This document shows, in pieces, positions 22,448 through 31,680 of a stretch of DNA of 48,173 nucleotides. Origin of the DNA: Acidimicrobiales bacterium (lineage in GTDB: Bacteria; Actinomycetota; Acidimicrobiia; Acidimicrobiales; JAKAVM01); contig DAIDHF010000021.1 in the NCBI GenBank assembly GCA_027452005.1, positions 1 to 48,173 on the forward strand. Reading direction: 5' to 3'. How positions within the stretch are numbered: the first letter of the stretch is position 1; each line of letters opens with the position of its first letter. A program made the translations under genes and the position numbers. Below the pieces are notes generated by a model. The model was not told the DNA's origin. It ran no database searches and was given only the letters and a program-made list of their open reading frames with translations.

Positions 22448-23494
22448 CTAGCTTACGAACTTACGCCGAGTAATCAAGAGCACTCGCCCATAGGTAGCTA
22501 TCAAGAGGTACTCCCCGAGCAAAATCAACAAGAACTTCCCTGGATGATGATGATGGAACGGAGCACTTCGGAGTCCCTCTATCGCTAGTAAAAAAGCGGC
22601 CAATATAAAGATTGCTCGAACAAGACTTCGGAACTTGCGGGTAGGTGGTTTCACGGTCGGCACTAGGAGTTTCAGCTGTTTAGAACTTGCCTGGCGATAG
22701 TACTGATGAGCAGACTCTGAAAGCTTCTTGGTGGCCCGAGCGCTTGAGAACGCCCAAATTGGTACCCCAATTACCGGGACCACGTAGGAGAGTACTTCAA
22801 GAACTGACAGGACCTTGTCGGCGAAAGACTTCTCACGAAAGCCGCTAATCTTGATGCCAAGCATGCTTGGAACCTGTCTAAGTCCACTCCAGGCCGATCT
22901 GAGTAATCCCGTTGACTTCTTGGTTGCGTGGCTCTGTGGGTCCATAATTTTGACTATCTCTAGAGCCGCAAGGCCAACACTTTTGTGGCGCCCTTGAAAA
23001 TAGAGGTACTCGCAAATCCGCTGGCCTTCACTGGGGCTAAATCCATACAGGGTCCCGATTTCAAGCACCATGACGATCTGATGAAAGTATATAGAGGCCA
23101 TAGCCCCTGGCATGCCCATAAAGAAGGAGGTCCCTGTAATAGCTCCGTCTCTCCAGGCCATCCGGCGATACCTTTTGGTCAGACGATCAACAAGACCTTC
23201 TAATTGCTCACCTGGGTGCTTTTGTGCGATATTGACCGCTTGTGCTTGAACGTACGGGGCCAGCATCTGAACAACCCCGAGTGCTGCAAGTTCAGGAGTG
23301 TGCAATGGATCTTTCCGGATCTCCCTTAGTAACTTGATCTCTTTTGGCATAACCGCGACGCAATCCGTCGCGACAACTCCAAAGTTGGACACGTAACCGG
23401 TCCACAGGTACCCGTCATAGTATCTAAACTCGTTAGTACCGTAAGGGTCAAGGTACCAGCCAGATGGGTAGCTTTGGTAACCGGTGGCCGTCAA
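22448..23494 (-). CDS. DUF2510-domain protein, possibly EcsC-like
   Basis: A 348-residue protein starting at TTG 23494. Residues 5-35 (SYPSGWYLDPYGTNEFRYYDGYLWTG) are a DUF2510 domain, a small Trp-rich motif common at the start of actinobacterial membrane proteins. The middle (about 50-270) has helices with WRDGAITGTSFFMGMPGAMASIYF and LEIGTLYGFSPSEGQRICEYLY, which loosely resemble the EcsC family. The C-terminal 60 residues hold one or two membrane helices (SLVRAIFILAAFLLAIEGL and FLLILLGEYLLIATYG) separated by a His-rich stretch FHHHHPGK, a possible metal site. It converges with the methyltransferase gene. Role unknown. Confidence 0.65.
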   Translation of the reverse strand: MTATGYQSYPSGWYLDPYGTNEFRYYDGYLWTGYVSNFGVVATDCVAVMPKEIKLLREIRKDPLHTPELAALGVVQMLAPYVQAQAVNIAQKHPGEQLEGLVDRLTKRYRRMAWRDGAITGTSFFMGMPGAMASIYFHQIVMVLEIGTLYGFSPSEGQRICEYLYFQGRHKSVGLAALEIVKIMDPQSHATKKSTGLLRSAWSGLRQVPSMLGIKISGFREKSFADKVLSVLEVLSYVVPVIGVPIWAFSSARATKKLSESAHQYYRQASSKQLKLLVPTVKPPTRKFRSLVRAIFILAAFLLAIEGLRSAPFHHHHPGKFLLILLGEYLLIATYGRVLLITRRKFVS

Positions 23495-23535
23495 TGGTCT
23501 GCCTTACTTCTCTCTGGGTGGTCTAGGAATCGAGG

Positions 23536-23565
23536 GCAACACCCAACATCAACGTCAGGTGTTGC
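23536..23565 (-). terminator. Hairpin downstream of tRNA-Ser(GCT)
   Basis: GCAACACC (23536-23543) and GGTGTTGC (23558-23565) form an 8-bp stem with a 14-base loop, 12 bases past the 3' end of the minus-strand tRNA. There is no T-run; it may be a terminator or processing site. Confidence 0.4.
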
Positions 23566-23576
23566 ACCTTGAAACG

Positions 23577-23668
23577 TGGCGGAGAGACAGGGATTTGAAC
23601 CCTGGGACCCAGTTTCCCGGGTCAACTCATTAGCAGTGAGCCCGATTCGGCCGCTCTCGCACCTCTCC
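23577..23668 (-). tRNA. tRNA-Ser (anticodon GCT)
   Basis: A class II tRNA on the minus strand. Acceptor GGAGAGG..., anticodon stem around loop CTGCTAA (anticodon GCT), a long variable arm (GACCCGGGAAACTGGGTC), T loop TTCAAAT, and an encoded CCA at 23577-23579. It reads AGC/AGU serine codons. Confidence 0.93.
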
Positions 23669-23712
23669 GGGATCTAGCCTAGTGCAAGGAGTTTGTGGAT
23701 TTCTAAGTCATC

Positions 23713-23740
23713 TTGGTATTTATACATAGCAAACGATAAT
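23713..23740 (+). promoter_or_regulatory. Promoter of the quinone oxidoreductase gene
   Basis: TTGGTA (23713-23718), a 16-base spacer, and GATAAT (23735-23740), 20 bases before the ATG. Good match to a housekeeping promoter; the short leader has no clear ribosome binding site. Confidence 0.4.
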
Positions 23741-23760
23741 TTGAGATAAATTCTAGGTCT

Positions 23761-24780
23761 ATGAAGCAGATCTGGATACCCAAGTATGGCAACTCGTCGG
23801 TGTTTGAGCTGAGAAACAGCCCGTCACCTGAACCCAAGGCAGGTGAGATTCAGATCTCAGTGGCTGCGTCCGGGGTGAACTTTGCGGACCTTTCGGCCCG
23901 GGCCGGGCTTTACCCGGATGCACCCCCTCTTCCCATGGTCGTGGGCTATGAGGTATCTGGAACCGTGTCAAAAGTAGGTGACGGGGTTACCGAGTTCTCA
24001 GTCGGCGATCGAGTAATGTCGATCTCGCGCTTTGGGGGATACTCGGAGATCCTGTGCGTACCATCCCTATACGCCACCAAGATCCACAGTGGCGCAGACC
24101 TGATAGAAGCCGGAGCAATCCCGGTAGCCTACCTTACTGCTTATCTCATGCTAATCAGACTTGCCTCGGTTAGGGCTGGAGATAGCGTACTAGTTCACTC
24201 GGTTGGCGGGGGTGTTGGACTTGCCGCCCTTCAACTGGCCAAATCTCGAGGAGCCACGGTTATAGGGACGGCGTCAGCCAAGAAACATGACCGACTAAGA
24301 TCGGAGGGATTAGATTTTGCCATTGACTATTACACTCAGGACTTTGAGAAAGAGACCCTCGGCTTTACCGAGGGTCGTGGCGTGGACATCGTACTTGACG
24401 CACAAGGGGGCAAGTCGTTTCGAAAGTCATACAGATGTCTTGCACCTCTCGGTCGGCTTTTTTGCTTTGGCCTAGCTTCGGCCAATGCCAGCTCGAGGTT
24501 GTCGGCAGTCAGGACCCTACCTCGCTCTCTAGCCCAGACCCCGATATTCCATCCCATGCAACTGATGAACGCCAATAAGGGCGTCTTCGGGATAAACCTG
24601 GGCCACCTTTGGGACGAGCCAGCCGAGATCCGGGAGGGTATCGAGGCTATAGCTAAATTGTGGCAAGAGGGAGCAATTAAACCAATAGTCGACTCGACTT
24701 TTGACTTTGATGAGGTTGGCCAGGCTCATCTCCAGCTAGAGAAGGGGAAGAACTTTGGGAAGGTCCTACTCACCCCCTAA
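23761..24780 (+). CDS. Zinc-free medium-chain quinone oxidoreductase (zeta-crystallin/VAT1 type)
   Basis: A 339-residue MDR enzyme. The N-terminal GroES-like domain has ASGVNFADLSARAGLYP and GYEVSGTVSKVGDGV; the nucleotide-binding Rossmann domain has LVHSVGGGVGLAALQLAKSRG (about 142-162). The zinc-binding cysteines of alcohol dehydrogenases are absent, as in quinone oxidoreductases. It should reduce a quinone or other electrophilic enone/aldehyde with NAD(P)H. The order of motifs and the insert NASSRLSAVRTLPRSLAQTP resemble the VAT1-like branch. Single gene, with its own promoter, next to a peroxiredoxin on the same strand; a detoxification role is inferred. Confidence 0.85.
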   Translation: MKQIWIPKYGNSSVFELRNSPSPEPKAGEIQISVAASGVNFADLSARAGLYPDAPPLPMVVGYEVSGTVSKVGDGVTEFSVGDRVMSISRFGGYSEILCVPSLYATKIHSGADLIEAGAIPVAYLTAYLMLIRLASVRAGDSVLVHSVGGGVGLAALQLAKSRGATVIGTASAKKHDRLRSEGLDFAIDYYTQDFEKETLGFTEGRGVDIVLDAQGGKSFRKSYRCLAPLGRLFCFGLASANASSRLSAVRTLPRSLAQTPIFHPMQLMNANKGVFGINLGHLWDEPAEIREGIEAIAKLWQEGAIKPIVDSTFDFDEVGQAHLQLEKGKNFGKVLLTP

Positions 24781-24879
24781 CCACTCCCATTAGGGATTTT
24801 CAAGGATACTTCAACGGCCTCTTTCAACCCTAATCAAATTTTCAACCCCGAGTGTCACGTTCAGGCCCAGGTTTGAATC

Positions 24880-24885
24880 TATACT
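24880..24885 (+). promoter_or_regulatory. -10 element of a leaderless peroxiredoxin transcript
   Basis: TATACT is followed six bases later by the ATG at 24892, so transcription would start at or next to the start codon. No Shine-Dalgarno is present. Leaderless messages are common in actinobacteria. Confidence 0.4.
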
Positions 24886-24891
24886 GTGCCC

Positions 24892-25344
24892 ATGAAAGTA
24901 GGCGACATCGCACCTGACTTTACCCTTCCGCGAGAGGACGGGACTATGCTCTGTCTCTATGACCAGCTCTCCAGGGGGCCGGTTGTGCTATTTTTCTATC
25001 CCAAGGCCATGACCTCGGGGTGCACAGCCGAGAGTTGTCATTTTCGAGACCTATCTAAAGAGTTCGCTAAACATGGAGCGATACGAATTGGAATCAGTGC
25101 TGACCGGGTTGAAAAACAGAGGCAGTTCTCCGAGAAGCACGACTTCGACTATCCCCTCGTATCAGACTCAAACAGACAGGTGGCTCAGGCCTATGAAGTC
25201 AAGCGACCTGGTCCTCTGTTTAATCGGCGGGTGACATTTGTAATAGGAACAGATCAAAAGATAGCCGGTGTTATCTCGTCAGAGCTAAACATGGACAAGC
25301 ACGCAGATGAGGCCCTAAAGATCGTTGCCTCACTAACGTCTTGA
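24892..25344 (+). CDS. bcp: BCP/PrxQ-type peroxiredoxin
   Basis: A 150-residue peroxiredoxin that reduces H2O2 and organic hydroperoxides. Residues 1-16 read MKVGDIAPDFTLPRED, the family start; FFYPKAMTSGCTAESCHFRD contains the peroxidatic Cys44 and resolving Cys49, the CxxxxC pair of PrxQ/BCP that forms an intramolecular disulfide and is recycled by thioredoxin. ATG 24892 is chosen over the GTG two codons earlier because it gives the canonical N terminus and fits the -10 element. The methyltransferase gene follows after 13 bases and is probably in the same transcript. Confidence 0.9.
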   Translation: MKVGDIAPDFTLPREDGTMLCLYDQLSRGPVVLFFYPKAMTSGCTAESCHFRDLSKEFAKHGAIRIGISADRVEKQRQFSEKHDFDYPLVSDSNRQVAQAYEVKRPGPLFNRRVTFVIGTDQKIAGVISSELNMDKHADEALKIVASLTS

Positions 25345-25357
25345 TCATAGAAATACC

Positions 25358-26425
25358 GTGAAAGCCCGTCGCGTTCTCTCAGTACCTGGAAGAGCTCTAG
25401 TACGGGCTCTAAGCAAGGGGGACAAGTCTTCAAAGGCCATGATTGCTTTGACCTCAAAGCTTGAGAGCGCGACCAGCTTACTAGCCAGTCAAGTGACTGA
25501 AATTGTTCGGTCCAACGCTGTTGATTCGGGGTCTAAGAATTTACCTGAAAACTCCCAGGCCAACACCGACTTAGATGACGGACTCTATAGTGCCTCCTAC
25601 TTTGGCGCGGGCAGAAATCCCGAAAGCCGTGAGGGTCTGTCCGGTTACGAGAGTTACGACCGCGAGAGTTCCAACGCCAACCTCCAGGCCTACACCACCT
25701 GGAGAGTATTTCCTACGTCGTCGTCTCTAGAAATTGGATGTGCACTGGGTTGGTCTGTCGAGGCATTTAGAGAACTCGGTTACGATACTACCGGAGTTGA
25801 GTACTCTCACTACGCCGTAGACCACTGTGCTCCTGGTGCTCAGGGCCATATATTTCAGGGCGACATAATAGCCGGACTCGACTTTCCAGACCACACCTTC
25901 GAGCTTGTGACGGCCTTCGAGATACTCGAACACCTGCCCCCCGAATCAATCGACCGAGCCCTGGAAGAGTTACGTCGGGTGTGCTCTGGCTATGTGTTTG
26001 CCACAATTCCAACGTTTGGACCCAACAAGTACGGCCCAGACGGGTGGTTTTACGGAAAGGTACGCGACGAGAAGCTCGCTTTCTATGACGGTCAACGAGA
26101 TACTTATACAGGACTTGTCCCGTTCAAAGACTTGATGCGTGACAAACTGGGCAATCCAGTCGAAGGCCATCTGACTATTGCCAGCTTTGACTGGTGGCAA
26201 GAGCGCTTTGAGTCAGCCGGGTTTGAGAGATCGGGCAATCTAGAACGTCGCCTGTATCCAATAATTGATACCCTGGGCCTAACCGGGTTCTGGAATCTTC
26301 ACGTCTACAAGGTTCCCGGGAGCGTTGATCCCCCTGAAAACTTACGTGACCCAGCTGAAATTAGCGAGCTAGAGGCCAGGTGGGCTATCGACGTCCGAAA
26401 GAAGATCGTCCAAGACAACTTCTAG
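25358..26425 (+). CDS. Class I SAM-dependent methyltransferase
   Basis: A 355-residue protein from GTG 25358. A 120-residue N-terminal part of low similarity to anything recognised, with DDGLYSASYFGAGRNPESREGL, precedes the SAM domain: motif I SLEIGCALGWSVEAFRELGYDTTGVEYS (residues about 123-150), GDIIAGLDFPDHTFELVTAFEILEHLPPE (motifs II-III), and a long C-terminal cap. The motif I glycines are E-I-G-C-A-L-G-W, a variant of ExGxGxG. Such enzymes often modify sugars or secondary metabolites; no substrate can be named. It lies in a small cluster with the peroxiredoxin and converges with the YfhO gene after 10 bases. Confidence 0.8.
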   Translation: MKARRVLSVPGRALVRALSKGDKSSKAMIALTSKLESATSLLASQVTEIVRSNAVDSGSKNLPENSQANTDLDDGLYSASYFGAGRNPESREGLSGYESYDRESSNANLQAYTTWRVFPTSSSLEIGCALGWSVEAFRELGYDTTGVEYSHYAVDHCAPGAQGHIFQGDIIAGLDFPDHTFELVTAFEILEHLPPESIDRALEELRRVCSGYVFATIPTFGPNKYGPDGWFYGKVRDEKLAFYDGQRDTYTGLVPFKDLMRDKLGNPVEGHLTIASFDWWQERFESAGFERSGNLERRLYPIIDTLGLTGFWNLHVYKVPGSVDPPENLRDPAEISELEARWAIDVRKKIVQDNF

Positions 26426-26435
26426 GTTCCTCTAT

Positions 26436-29400
26436 CTAAAAGTCGACCTCGTCGGAGCTGGCTTCTTGGGGCCGGTACGGGTCGAAGACTTGGCTCCGCC
26501 CGGTAACTAAGATCCAAATAGCCAGTAGGCCAACTGCTAGGACCAGACCGATGCATGTAAGCCATATTCCAATACCGACCGAGCCAGGGCCATAGGTAAG
26601 CGTGACTCGGTACTGACCAGCTGGCACTTGTACGGCCTGTATTAGGCCGTAACGAGTGATCGTCTCGTGACTAATACCTCCGGTTGATAGATTGGTAAGG
26701 GTTGCATTCCAACCAGTCTGGTAGGCGATCGAGCGCACAAAAAGCTCCGGTTGAGCCGTCCGGGTCTCAATGGTCACATTACCGTCCAGATTTCCAGAAA
26801 CAACCCGGTACTGACCAGAGGACTGATCAGATTCTCTGAGATAAGCCCCGAGTTCTGGACCATTGAAATTAAAGCGTTGGTATCCATAGGCCGGGCCGAC
26901 CAAGTTCCAGTAAGCGGGTTGAAGATAACCAGCAAGTGGTCCCGCAAGTTGGAAGCTGGTTGGTCCATTATTGAAGATCACGAGATTACTAATCTTTATT
27001 GGGTAAGTCCCTGAAAGATTTTGGATCTCGATTCCAACCGCCTGATAGGGACTGCCAAGGGATAAAAACCCGATTCCTGGTAAAGAGTCAGTCCAAGACT
27101 GCGGCCAGTAGACCTGTCCGGCCTGGCTGACCAGACCAACCTTGACCCCAGAGATCAGTTGCTGGGTTGGAGACTTGATGAGTGAGCTGGTTAGTTCCAT
27201 CCCGGTGACCCCGGCAGCTTTCCCAAAGGACCAACCCCGGATCTGTCCACTCCCAATACTCCAAGACTGGGTGGCCAATCGGTCTCGCTTTTTTTTCTCA
27301 GATCGCGTGTTTCTCCCCGACAGTTCAGACAGGTCTACTTGAGATGCCTTCAAGAGCGCCGGGGCCGATTTGGTTTGCACCGGTCGAATCAGATAGTTGG
27401 GCAAGGTATAGATCGAGGTAAGATCTAGTTGGCTGGCAGTTTCGGGTTCTAACACGGACCGACTAAAGGTATCTTGACCATGGGTCCCAGTTGCATCTGC
27501 GTAGGACCCGGGGGCAATTGAACTATATCCCTGAATACTCGCCCAAGATTTGAAGATGTTGGTATCGGGTTGTCCCAACTGGACAAGTCCATAGCTATTT
27601 AGAAATCTAGGATCATATATTGCAGACCGTGAAAGGCTCGCGCTGGACGCCGTAAAATTCTGCGGGCCGCCAAGCTGTGGAGCTCCCGAAGGAGTCGAAC
27701 CAAGACCGCCTGGTGGCCCCGGCGAAATTGTTGATTTTTCTGCCAGGGTCTGGCTAACGAGATCCTTTGCAGTCCCGATTGCCTTTGGACTTATGTCAAA
27801 GCCGACGGTGGCTGAGAACACCAACAGGTCAAAAATAACAAAAGAACAAAATACGACCCTTCGAACGTCAGGTCGTATCCTCCTGTAGTTGAAGGCTAGA
27901 AACCCCCCCACCAAGATCACCCCGAGTTGTACTGACAGAGTTGGTATAAGGGCGCGGTATCTCGAAAGGTGAACAGATCTAGAGATATCCGGGAATAGTG
28001 ACACGAAAGTACCTCCCCAGTACATCGCGACCAGAACTAGTACTACCCCTACAATTGGGACTAGCGTAGCAATAAGCCTCTGGATCGGCGACGCGATAAA
28101 TGCCTTTAGCTTGTCTAGTTCCCGGACCCGGGAGACTACCTGTCTTCGCGCCACGATTGCTTGGCGTCGTTCGTCTTCAGGAAGTTCTTCGTCGACTTCG
28201 GGAATAATAACTTGGGGTATCTTGAGGTCGACCAAAACATCATCTAACCAGAAGGCCAAGATAATGGTTAGTGCAAGGTCGACTATCATCAGGTTCCTAC
28301 TTTGAAGCCTTTGGCCACCATATAGCGGGACTCGCCACAGGGCTCGTCCAATGGCCGTGTTCCCACCCAATGACAACAACATGCCGAGGCCGCCAACAAA
28401 GTACCAGACCAGCCACCTGTCGACTGTCCGCCTGGCTCTCGAGTGGGATGAGAAGACTTGGTAGATCAACGAGACGCAGGCGACCAGTGGGAGAATGCCC
28501 ACATACGAGGTCACCTCGGCGGGTTGGTAGGTACCCAAAAATCCCGGTTGCCCGAAGCTTCCCGAGCTTCCGAGTAGTTGAGGAACTACCAATAGCAAGG
28601 TCCACGGTAGTGGGAGAGACCCGGACTTGAAATTGGCCAAGGTCGGGGTAGCTCGTTGGGAGTCATGCAGGAAACTGAGCCCGGGCAGCAACTGGGCCGC
28701 ACCCACACAAAAACCTATCGTGACCCCGAGAGCTAGAAACACGGTTATCCAGGCCTTCGTGGATAGTTTATTGCCCATCTTGTCTCGTAGGACGAGGGTC
28801 CAAATCGACACGCACACCCAGACAATCGTGTTGTTAGATACCGCCCGAGGCTCCCCACTTAGAAGGGTAAATCCAACCGAGAGACCGAGAAGGGCAATCC
28901 ACCCAAGCTGGTAGATTGAGATCGTCCTAAGGAACTCCCGGTCAAAGAGCGTCCGAGGCCTCCAGACGTGTTCCATATTTTTTGAGATCTTTAGTATTGC
29001 CAGGATCCCAAAGGGCAGCATTGAGGTGCCTTCGACTAGACCGATATGTTCAGACTGCCCCACCATGGCCCCGGCAAAAGCAAATGAGATCCCGGCCAGG
29101 AAACAGGCCAGGGGCCTCAGGCGGTAGTGTCGGCAGAGAACATAAATTCCGGTTGCAGCCAGCCAGTAAGTGGCAATCTGACCGAGTGCCCACGCCACGT
29201 TCGCATTCAACACGGCAAACAAGATTGACAGTGGGTAAAGTGCCCCGGCATTGAAGCCAGCAAGTAACGGGGTTCCACTCCAGATAGTCGGATTCCAAAG
29301 CGGTAAGTGCCCACTTGAGAGGCTCCGCCCGACCAGAACCCGCAGTGGGTAGTTCTGGAGCAGGTTATCCCCAGTTAGAACAGGGTGTCCGGAAAGTCCT

Positions 29401-29510
29401 GGAATTCCGAAAATCAGAGCCGGGACTACGAAGAAGATGCTCATAGACACAACGTCAGCCGCGTGAATTTCCAACCGCTTTTTGTTAGTGAGTATTTGCT
29501 CTGTAACCAT
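26436..29510 (-). CDS. YfhO-family large membrane protein
   Basis: A 1024-residue protein of the YfhO family. It starts with a cytoplasmic segment and a helix near 22-40, then GHPVLTGDNLLQNYPLRVLVGRSLSSGHLPLWNP, a loop with the acidic and proline-rich motif of GT-C type membrane proteins (GDxxxQxxP), and about a dozen helices to residue 560. A large extracytoplasmic domain (about 570-970) follows, and a last helix (about 977-1001) ends in a charged tail. Relatives are implicated in glycosylation of teichoic acids or other cell-envelope polymers; here only a role in the cell envelope is supported. Possible Ser/Gly-rich linker near 610-640. It stands alone between a methyltransferase gene and tRNA-Ser. 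Confidence 0.82.
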   Translation of the reverse strand: MVTEQILTNKKRLEIHAADVVSMSIFFVVPALIFGIPGLSGHPVLTGDNLLQNYPLRVLVGRSLSSGHLPLWNPTIWSGTPLLAGFNAGALYPLSILFAVLNANVAWALGQIATYWLAATGIYVLCRHYRLRPLACFLAGISFAFAGAMVGQSEHIGLVEGTSMLPFGILAILKISKNMEHVWRPRTLFDREFLRTISIYQLGWIALLGLSVGFTLLSGEPRAVSNNTIVWVCVSIWTLVLRDKMGNKLSTKAWITVFLALGVTIGFCVGAAQLLPGLSFLHDSQRATPTLANFKSGSLPLPWTLLLVVPQLLGSSGSFGQPGFLGTYQPAEVTSYVGILPLVACVSLIYQVFSSHSRARRTVDRWLVWYFVGGLGMLLSLGGNTAIGRALWRVPLYGGQRLQSRNLMIVDLALTIILAFWLDDVLVDLKIPQVIIPEVDEELPEDERRQAIVARRQVVSRVRELDKLKAFIASPIQRLIATLVPIVGVVLVLVAMYWGGTFVSLFPDISRSVHLSRYRALIPTLSVQLGVILVGGFLAFNYRRIRPDVRRVVFCSFVIFDLLVFSATVGFDISPKAIGTAKDLVSQTLAEKSTISPGPPGGLGSTPSGAPQLGGPQNFTASSASLSRSAIYDPRFLNSYGLVQLGQPDTNIFKSWASIQGYSSIAPGSYADATGTHGQDTFSRSVLEPETASQLDLTSIYTLPNYLIRPVQTKSAPALLKASQVDLSELSGRNTRSEKKKRDRLATQSWSIGSGQIRGWSFGKAAGVTGMELTSSLIKSPTQQLISGVKVGLVSQAGQVYWPQSWTDSLPGIGFLSLGSPYQAVGIEIQNLSGTYPIKISNLVIFNNGPTSFQLAGPLAGYLQPAYWNLVGPAYGYQRFNFNGPELGAYLRESDQSSGQYRVVSGNLDGNVTIETRTAQPELFVRSIAYQTGWNATLTNLSTGGISHETITRYGLIQAVQVPAGQYRVTLTYGPGSVGIGIWLTCIGLVLAVGLLAIWILVTGRSQVFDPYRPQEASSDEVDF

Positions 29511-29599
29511 TTCTAGCCTTAGAGAACTCTAGTGCCAAAAACACACCCGGTCGGTTACACCCTTGGACTCAACCCAGACCAGTTGCCAAAGCTCCCGAG

Positions 29600-29684
29600 C
29601 GGAGGGAGTGGGATTCGAACCCACGGACCCCGAAAGGTCACGGCTTTTCAAGAGCCGCGCATTTGTCCGCTCTGCCATCCCTCC
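29600..29684 (-). tRNA. tRNA-Ser (anticodon TGA)
   Basis: Class II tRNA on the minus strand: acceptor GGAGGGA/..., anticodon stem CGGCT/AGCCG around CTTGAAA (anticodon TGA), a long variable arm (GTGACCTTTCGGGGTC) and T loop TTCGAAT. CCA is not encoded. It reads UCN serine codons. Confidence 0.93.
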
Positions 29685-29794
29685 GAGAAGACAGGCTAGC
29701 TGACGAACGCGCCCTACGAGGAATCCGGGCACAAAATTCCACCCAAAGATTCCGACCTTGGTGAACTCGGGCCATATCGTGGCAAGGCTGATCT

Positions 29795-30757
29795 CTAGGG
29801 GATGTCTCTAACCCGGGTCCGGAGTGAGTTTACCCAGGCCTCGCCAGCCTCCCAGGCTCGACTTGCGGCTCGTCGTTTCTCGTGCCCCGAGGGCCCGGCC
29901 GCCGGATAGGATCCCAAGAACTTCACAGACCTAAGCTGGGCGTGCAACTCACGAAGACAGTCGGCGACTACCTCGTCACTTACGTGACCTTCAAGATCAA
30001 CCACAAAGCAGTAGTCCCCGAGGCCCTTTTTGGTGGGCCGTGATTCCAACTTGGTCAGATTGATTCCCCGGGCCGCAAACTGACCCAAGATCGTGTGAAG
30101 ATTTCCCGGGCGATCCGCATCTTGAAAGCACACGATCGAGGTCTTATCGTGTCCAGTTGCCGGGGCGATTGTAGACCGGCCAACGGCCACAAACCTGGTC
30201 TCGTTCCCGTCATGGTCCTCAATGTCGCCACAAACAATCTTGAGGTCGTGAAGCTCCGCACACAGCTTAGGGGCGATAGCGGCGTACTCATCTAGGCCCT
30301 CGCGTGCCACCACTGAGGCGGCCTCGGCTGTAGAGTTGGCTGCCACAACCTCAACCCCCGGCAAGGTGGTCGCTAGAAAGTTTCTACACTGTGCACTCGC
30401 CACCGGGAACGAGATCACCTTCTTGATCGACTCAACGCTGGCATGAGGGCGAGCCAGCAGCTGCAAGTGTACCCCGATTACCACCTCTCTCTGAATAAAG
30501 AGGTCATGATCAAAGATTAGGTGGTCTAGGGTAACATTCACAGTTCCCTCGATAGAGTTCTCCATGGGTACAAAACCGATACCTACGTCTCCATTTTGCG
30601 TGGCCGAGAGTACCTCGGATACTGAGCCGAAAGCAACCAGCTGAGCCTGGGCCAGGTCAGCCTGGGTCAAGAGGGCCTCCTCGGTAAAGGTGCCCGGGGG
30701 ACCCAGGTATCCAATCCGCTCAACCGGGGGTACAGCTCGGACCTTGGAATTTTTCAT
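29795..30757 (-). CDS. pheA: Prephenate dehydratase
   Basis: A monofunctional prephenate dehydratase of 320 residues, converting prephenate to phenylpyruvate in phenylalanine synthesis. Residues 15-26 read IGYLGPPGTFTE, followed by PMENSIEGTVN (64-74) and the catalytic TRF motif in NETRFVAVG (185-193). A C-terminal ACT domain (about 203-283) has GNLHTILGQFAARGINLTKLESRP (218-241), the phenylalanine-binding GALV-type and ESRP regulatory motifs, so feedback inhibition by Phe is expected. The C-terminal 35 residues are a charged tail. Divergent from larB with 62 bases between. Confidence 0.95.
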   Translation of the reverse strand: MKNSKVRAVPPVERIGYLGPPGTFTEEALLTQADLAQAQLVAFGSVSEVLSATQNGDVGIGFVPMENSIEGTVNVTLDHLIFDHDLFIQREVVIGVHLQLLARPHASVESIKKVISFPVASAQCRNFLATTLPGVEVVAANSTAEAASVVAREGLDEYAAIAPKLCAELHDLKIVCGDIEDHDGNETRFVAVGRSTIAPATGHDKTSIVCFQDADRPGNLHTILGQFAARGINLTKLESRPTKKGLGDYCFVVDLEGHVSDEVVADCLRELHAQLRSVKFLGSYPAAGPSGHEKRRAASRAWEAGEAWVNSLRTRVRDIP

Positions 30758-30819
30758 GTCATCTAATCATAAGGCCACAGGATGCGACACACGTATTCAA
30801 GACGTGTCATTGTTGTCTG

Positions 30820-31680
30820 GTGGACTTGGAAACTCTCGACGACCTTCTAGAGGCCTATTCTTCAGGACAAATCTCACGCGAGGATGCCGCTGGTATTTTG
30901 GCTAATCTCCCCTATAGTGATCTGGGATTTGCCAAGGTCGACCACCATCGGGGGGTGAGACAGGGACTTGCCGAGGCCGTGTACTGCCCGGGTAAGACCC
31001 CTGGCCAGTGCTCACAGATCGTTGCCGACATGCTCGCTCGTCCGGGCAGCCTTCCTGTAATAATGACCCGGGCTAGTGTGTCCCAGGTCACTTTGGCCAC
31101 CAAAGAAAGCCCAGGAGGTCAAGTGTGGCCGTCTAGATTTCACCCGGGCTACCAACTCGATGAGATGGACTTGGAATTTGCCCGAGATGAGCGAGGCTTG
31201 CCTGAAGACGAAGAAACCTTTACGGTCACCTGGCGCCACCGCGCTGGGATTGACATCCGGGTATCGGTGGTAACTGCCGGGACATCCGACTTACCGGTTG
31301 CCAGTGAAGCGTATGCCTGCCTGAGTGCGTACGGGTTCGGGGTCGACCTCTTCCCCGACTGTGGGGTTGCTGGAATTCACCGTCTCTTCGACCAGCTAGA
31401 ACTAATTTCAGGTGGCGACATCGTGGTAGTTGTAGCCGGCATGGAAGGGGCCCTGGCAAGCGTGGTCGGCGGTTTAGTGGCGTGCCCGATCGTCGCAGTT
31501 CCCTCCTCTAGCGGTTACGGGTCAAGTTTTCAGGGCATAACGGCCATGCTGTCAATGCTCTCGAGCTGTGCGGCCGGGATTACCGTGGTCGGAATAGATA
31601 ACGGCTTTGGTGCAGCCCTCGCATGTGTAAGAATGGGGTCAAAGGCCTCCGGGCGTGGTCGAATAGGTGAGCGCTCATGA
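30820..31680 (+). CDS. larB: LarB, pyridinium-3,5-biscarboxylic acid mononucleotide synthase
   Basis: A 286-residue LarB, which carboxylates and hydrolyses nicotinic acid adenine dinucleotide in the first step toward the nickel-pincer cofactor. The N-terminal 25 residues (LDDLLEAYSSGQISREDAAGIL) are typical of LarB. The central FAKVDHHRGVRQGLAEAVYCPGKTP (38-62) is strongly conserved. The C-terminal AIR-carboxylase (PurE-like) fold has VVTAGTSDLPVASEA, DCGVAGIHRL, VVAGMEGALASVVGGLV and PSSSGYG. Start is GTG 30820. Its TGA overlaps the larC ATG (31677-31680), so it is one operon. LarE and the lactate racemase LarA are not nearby. Confidence 0.93.
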   Translation: MDLETLDDLLEAYSSGQISREDAAGILANLPYSDLGFAKVDHHRGVRQGLAEAVYCPGKTPGQCSQIVADMLARPGSLPVIMTRASVSQVTLATKESPGGQVWPSRFHPGYQLDEMDLEFARDERGLPEDEETFTVTWRHRAGIDIRVSVVTAGTSDLPVASEAYACLSAYGFGVDLFPDCGVAGIHRLFDQLELISGGDIVVVVAGMEGALASVVGGLVACPIVAVPSSSGYGSSFQGITAMLSMLSSCAAGITVVGIDNGFGAALACVRMGSKASGRGRIGERS

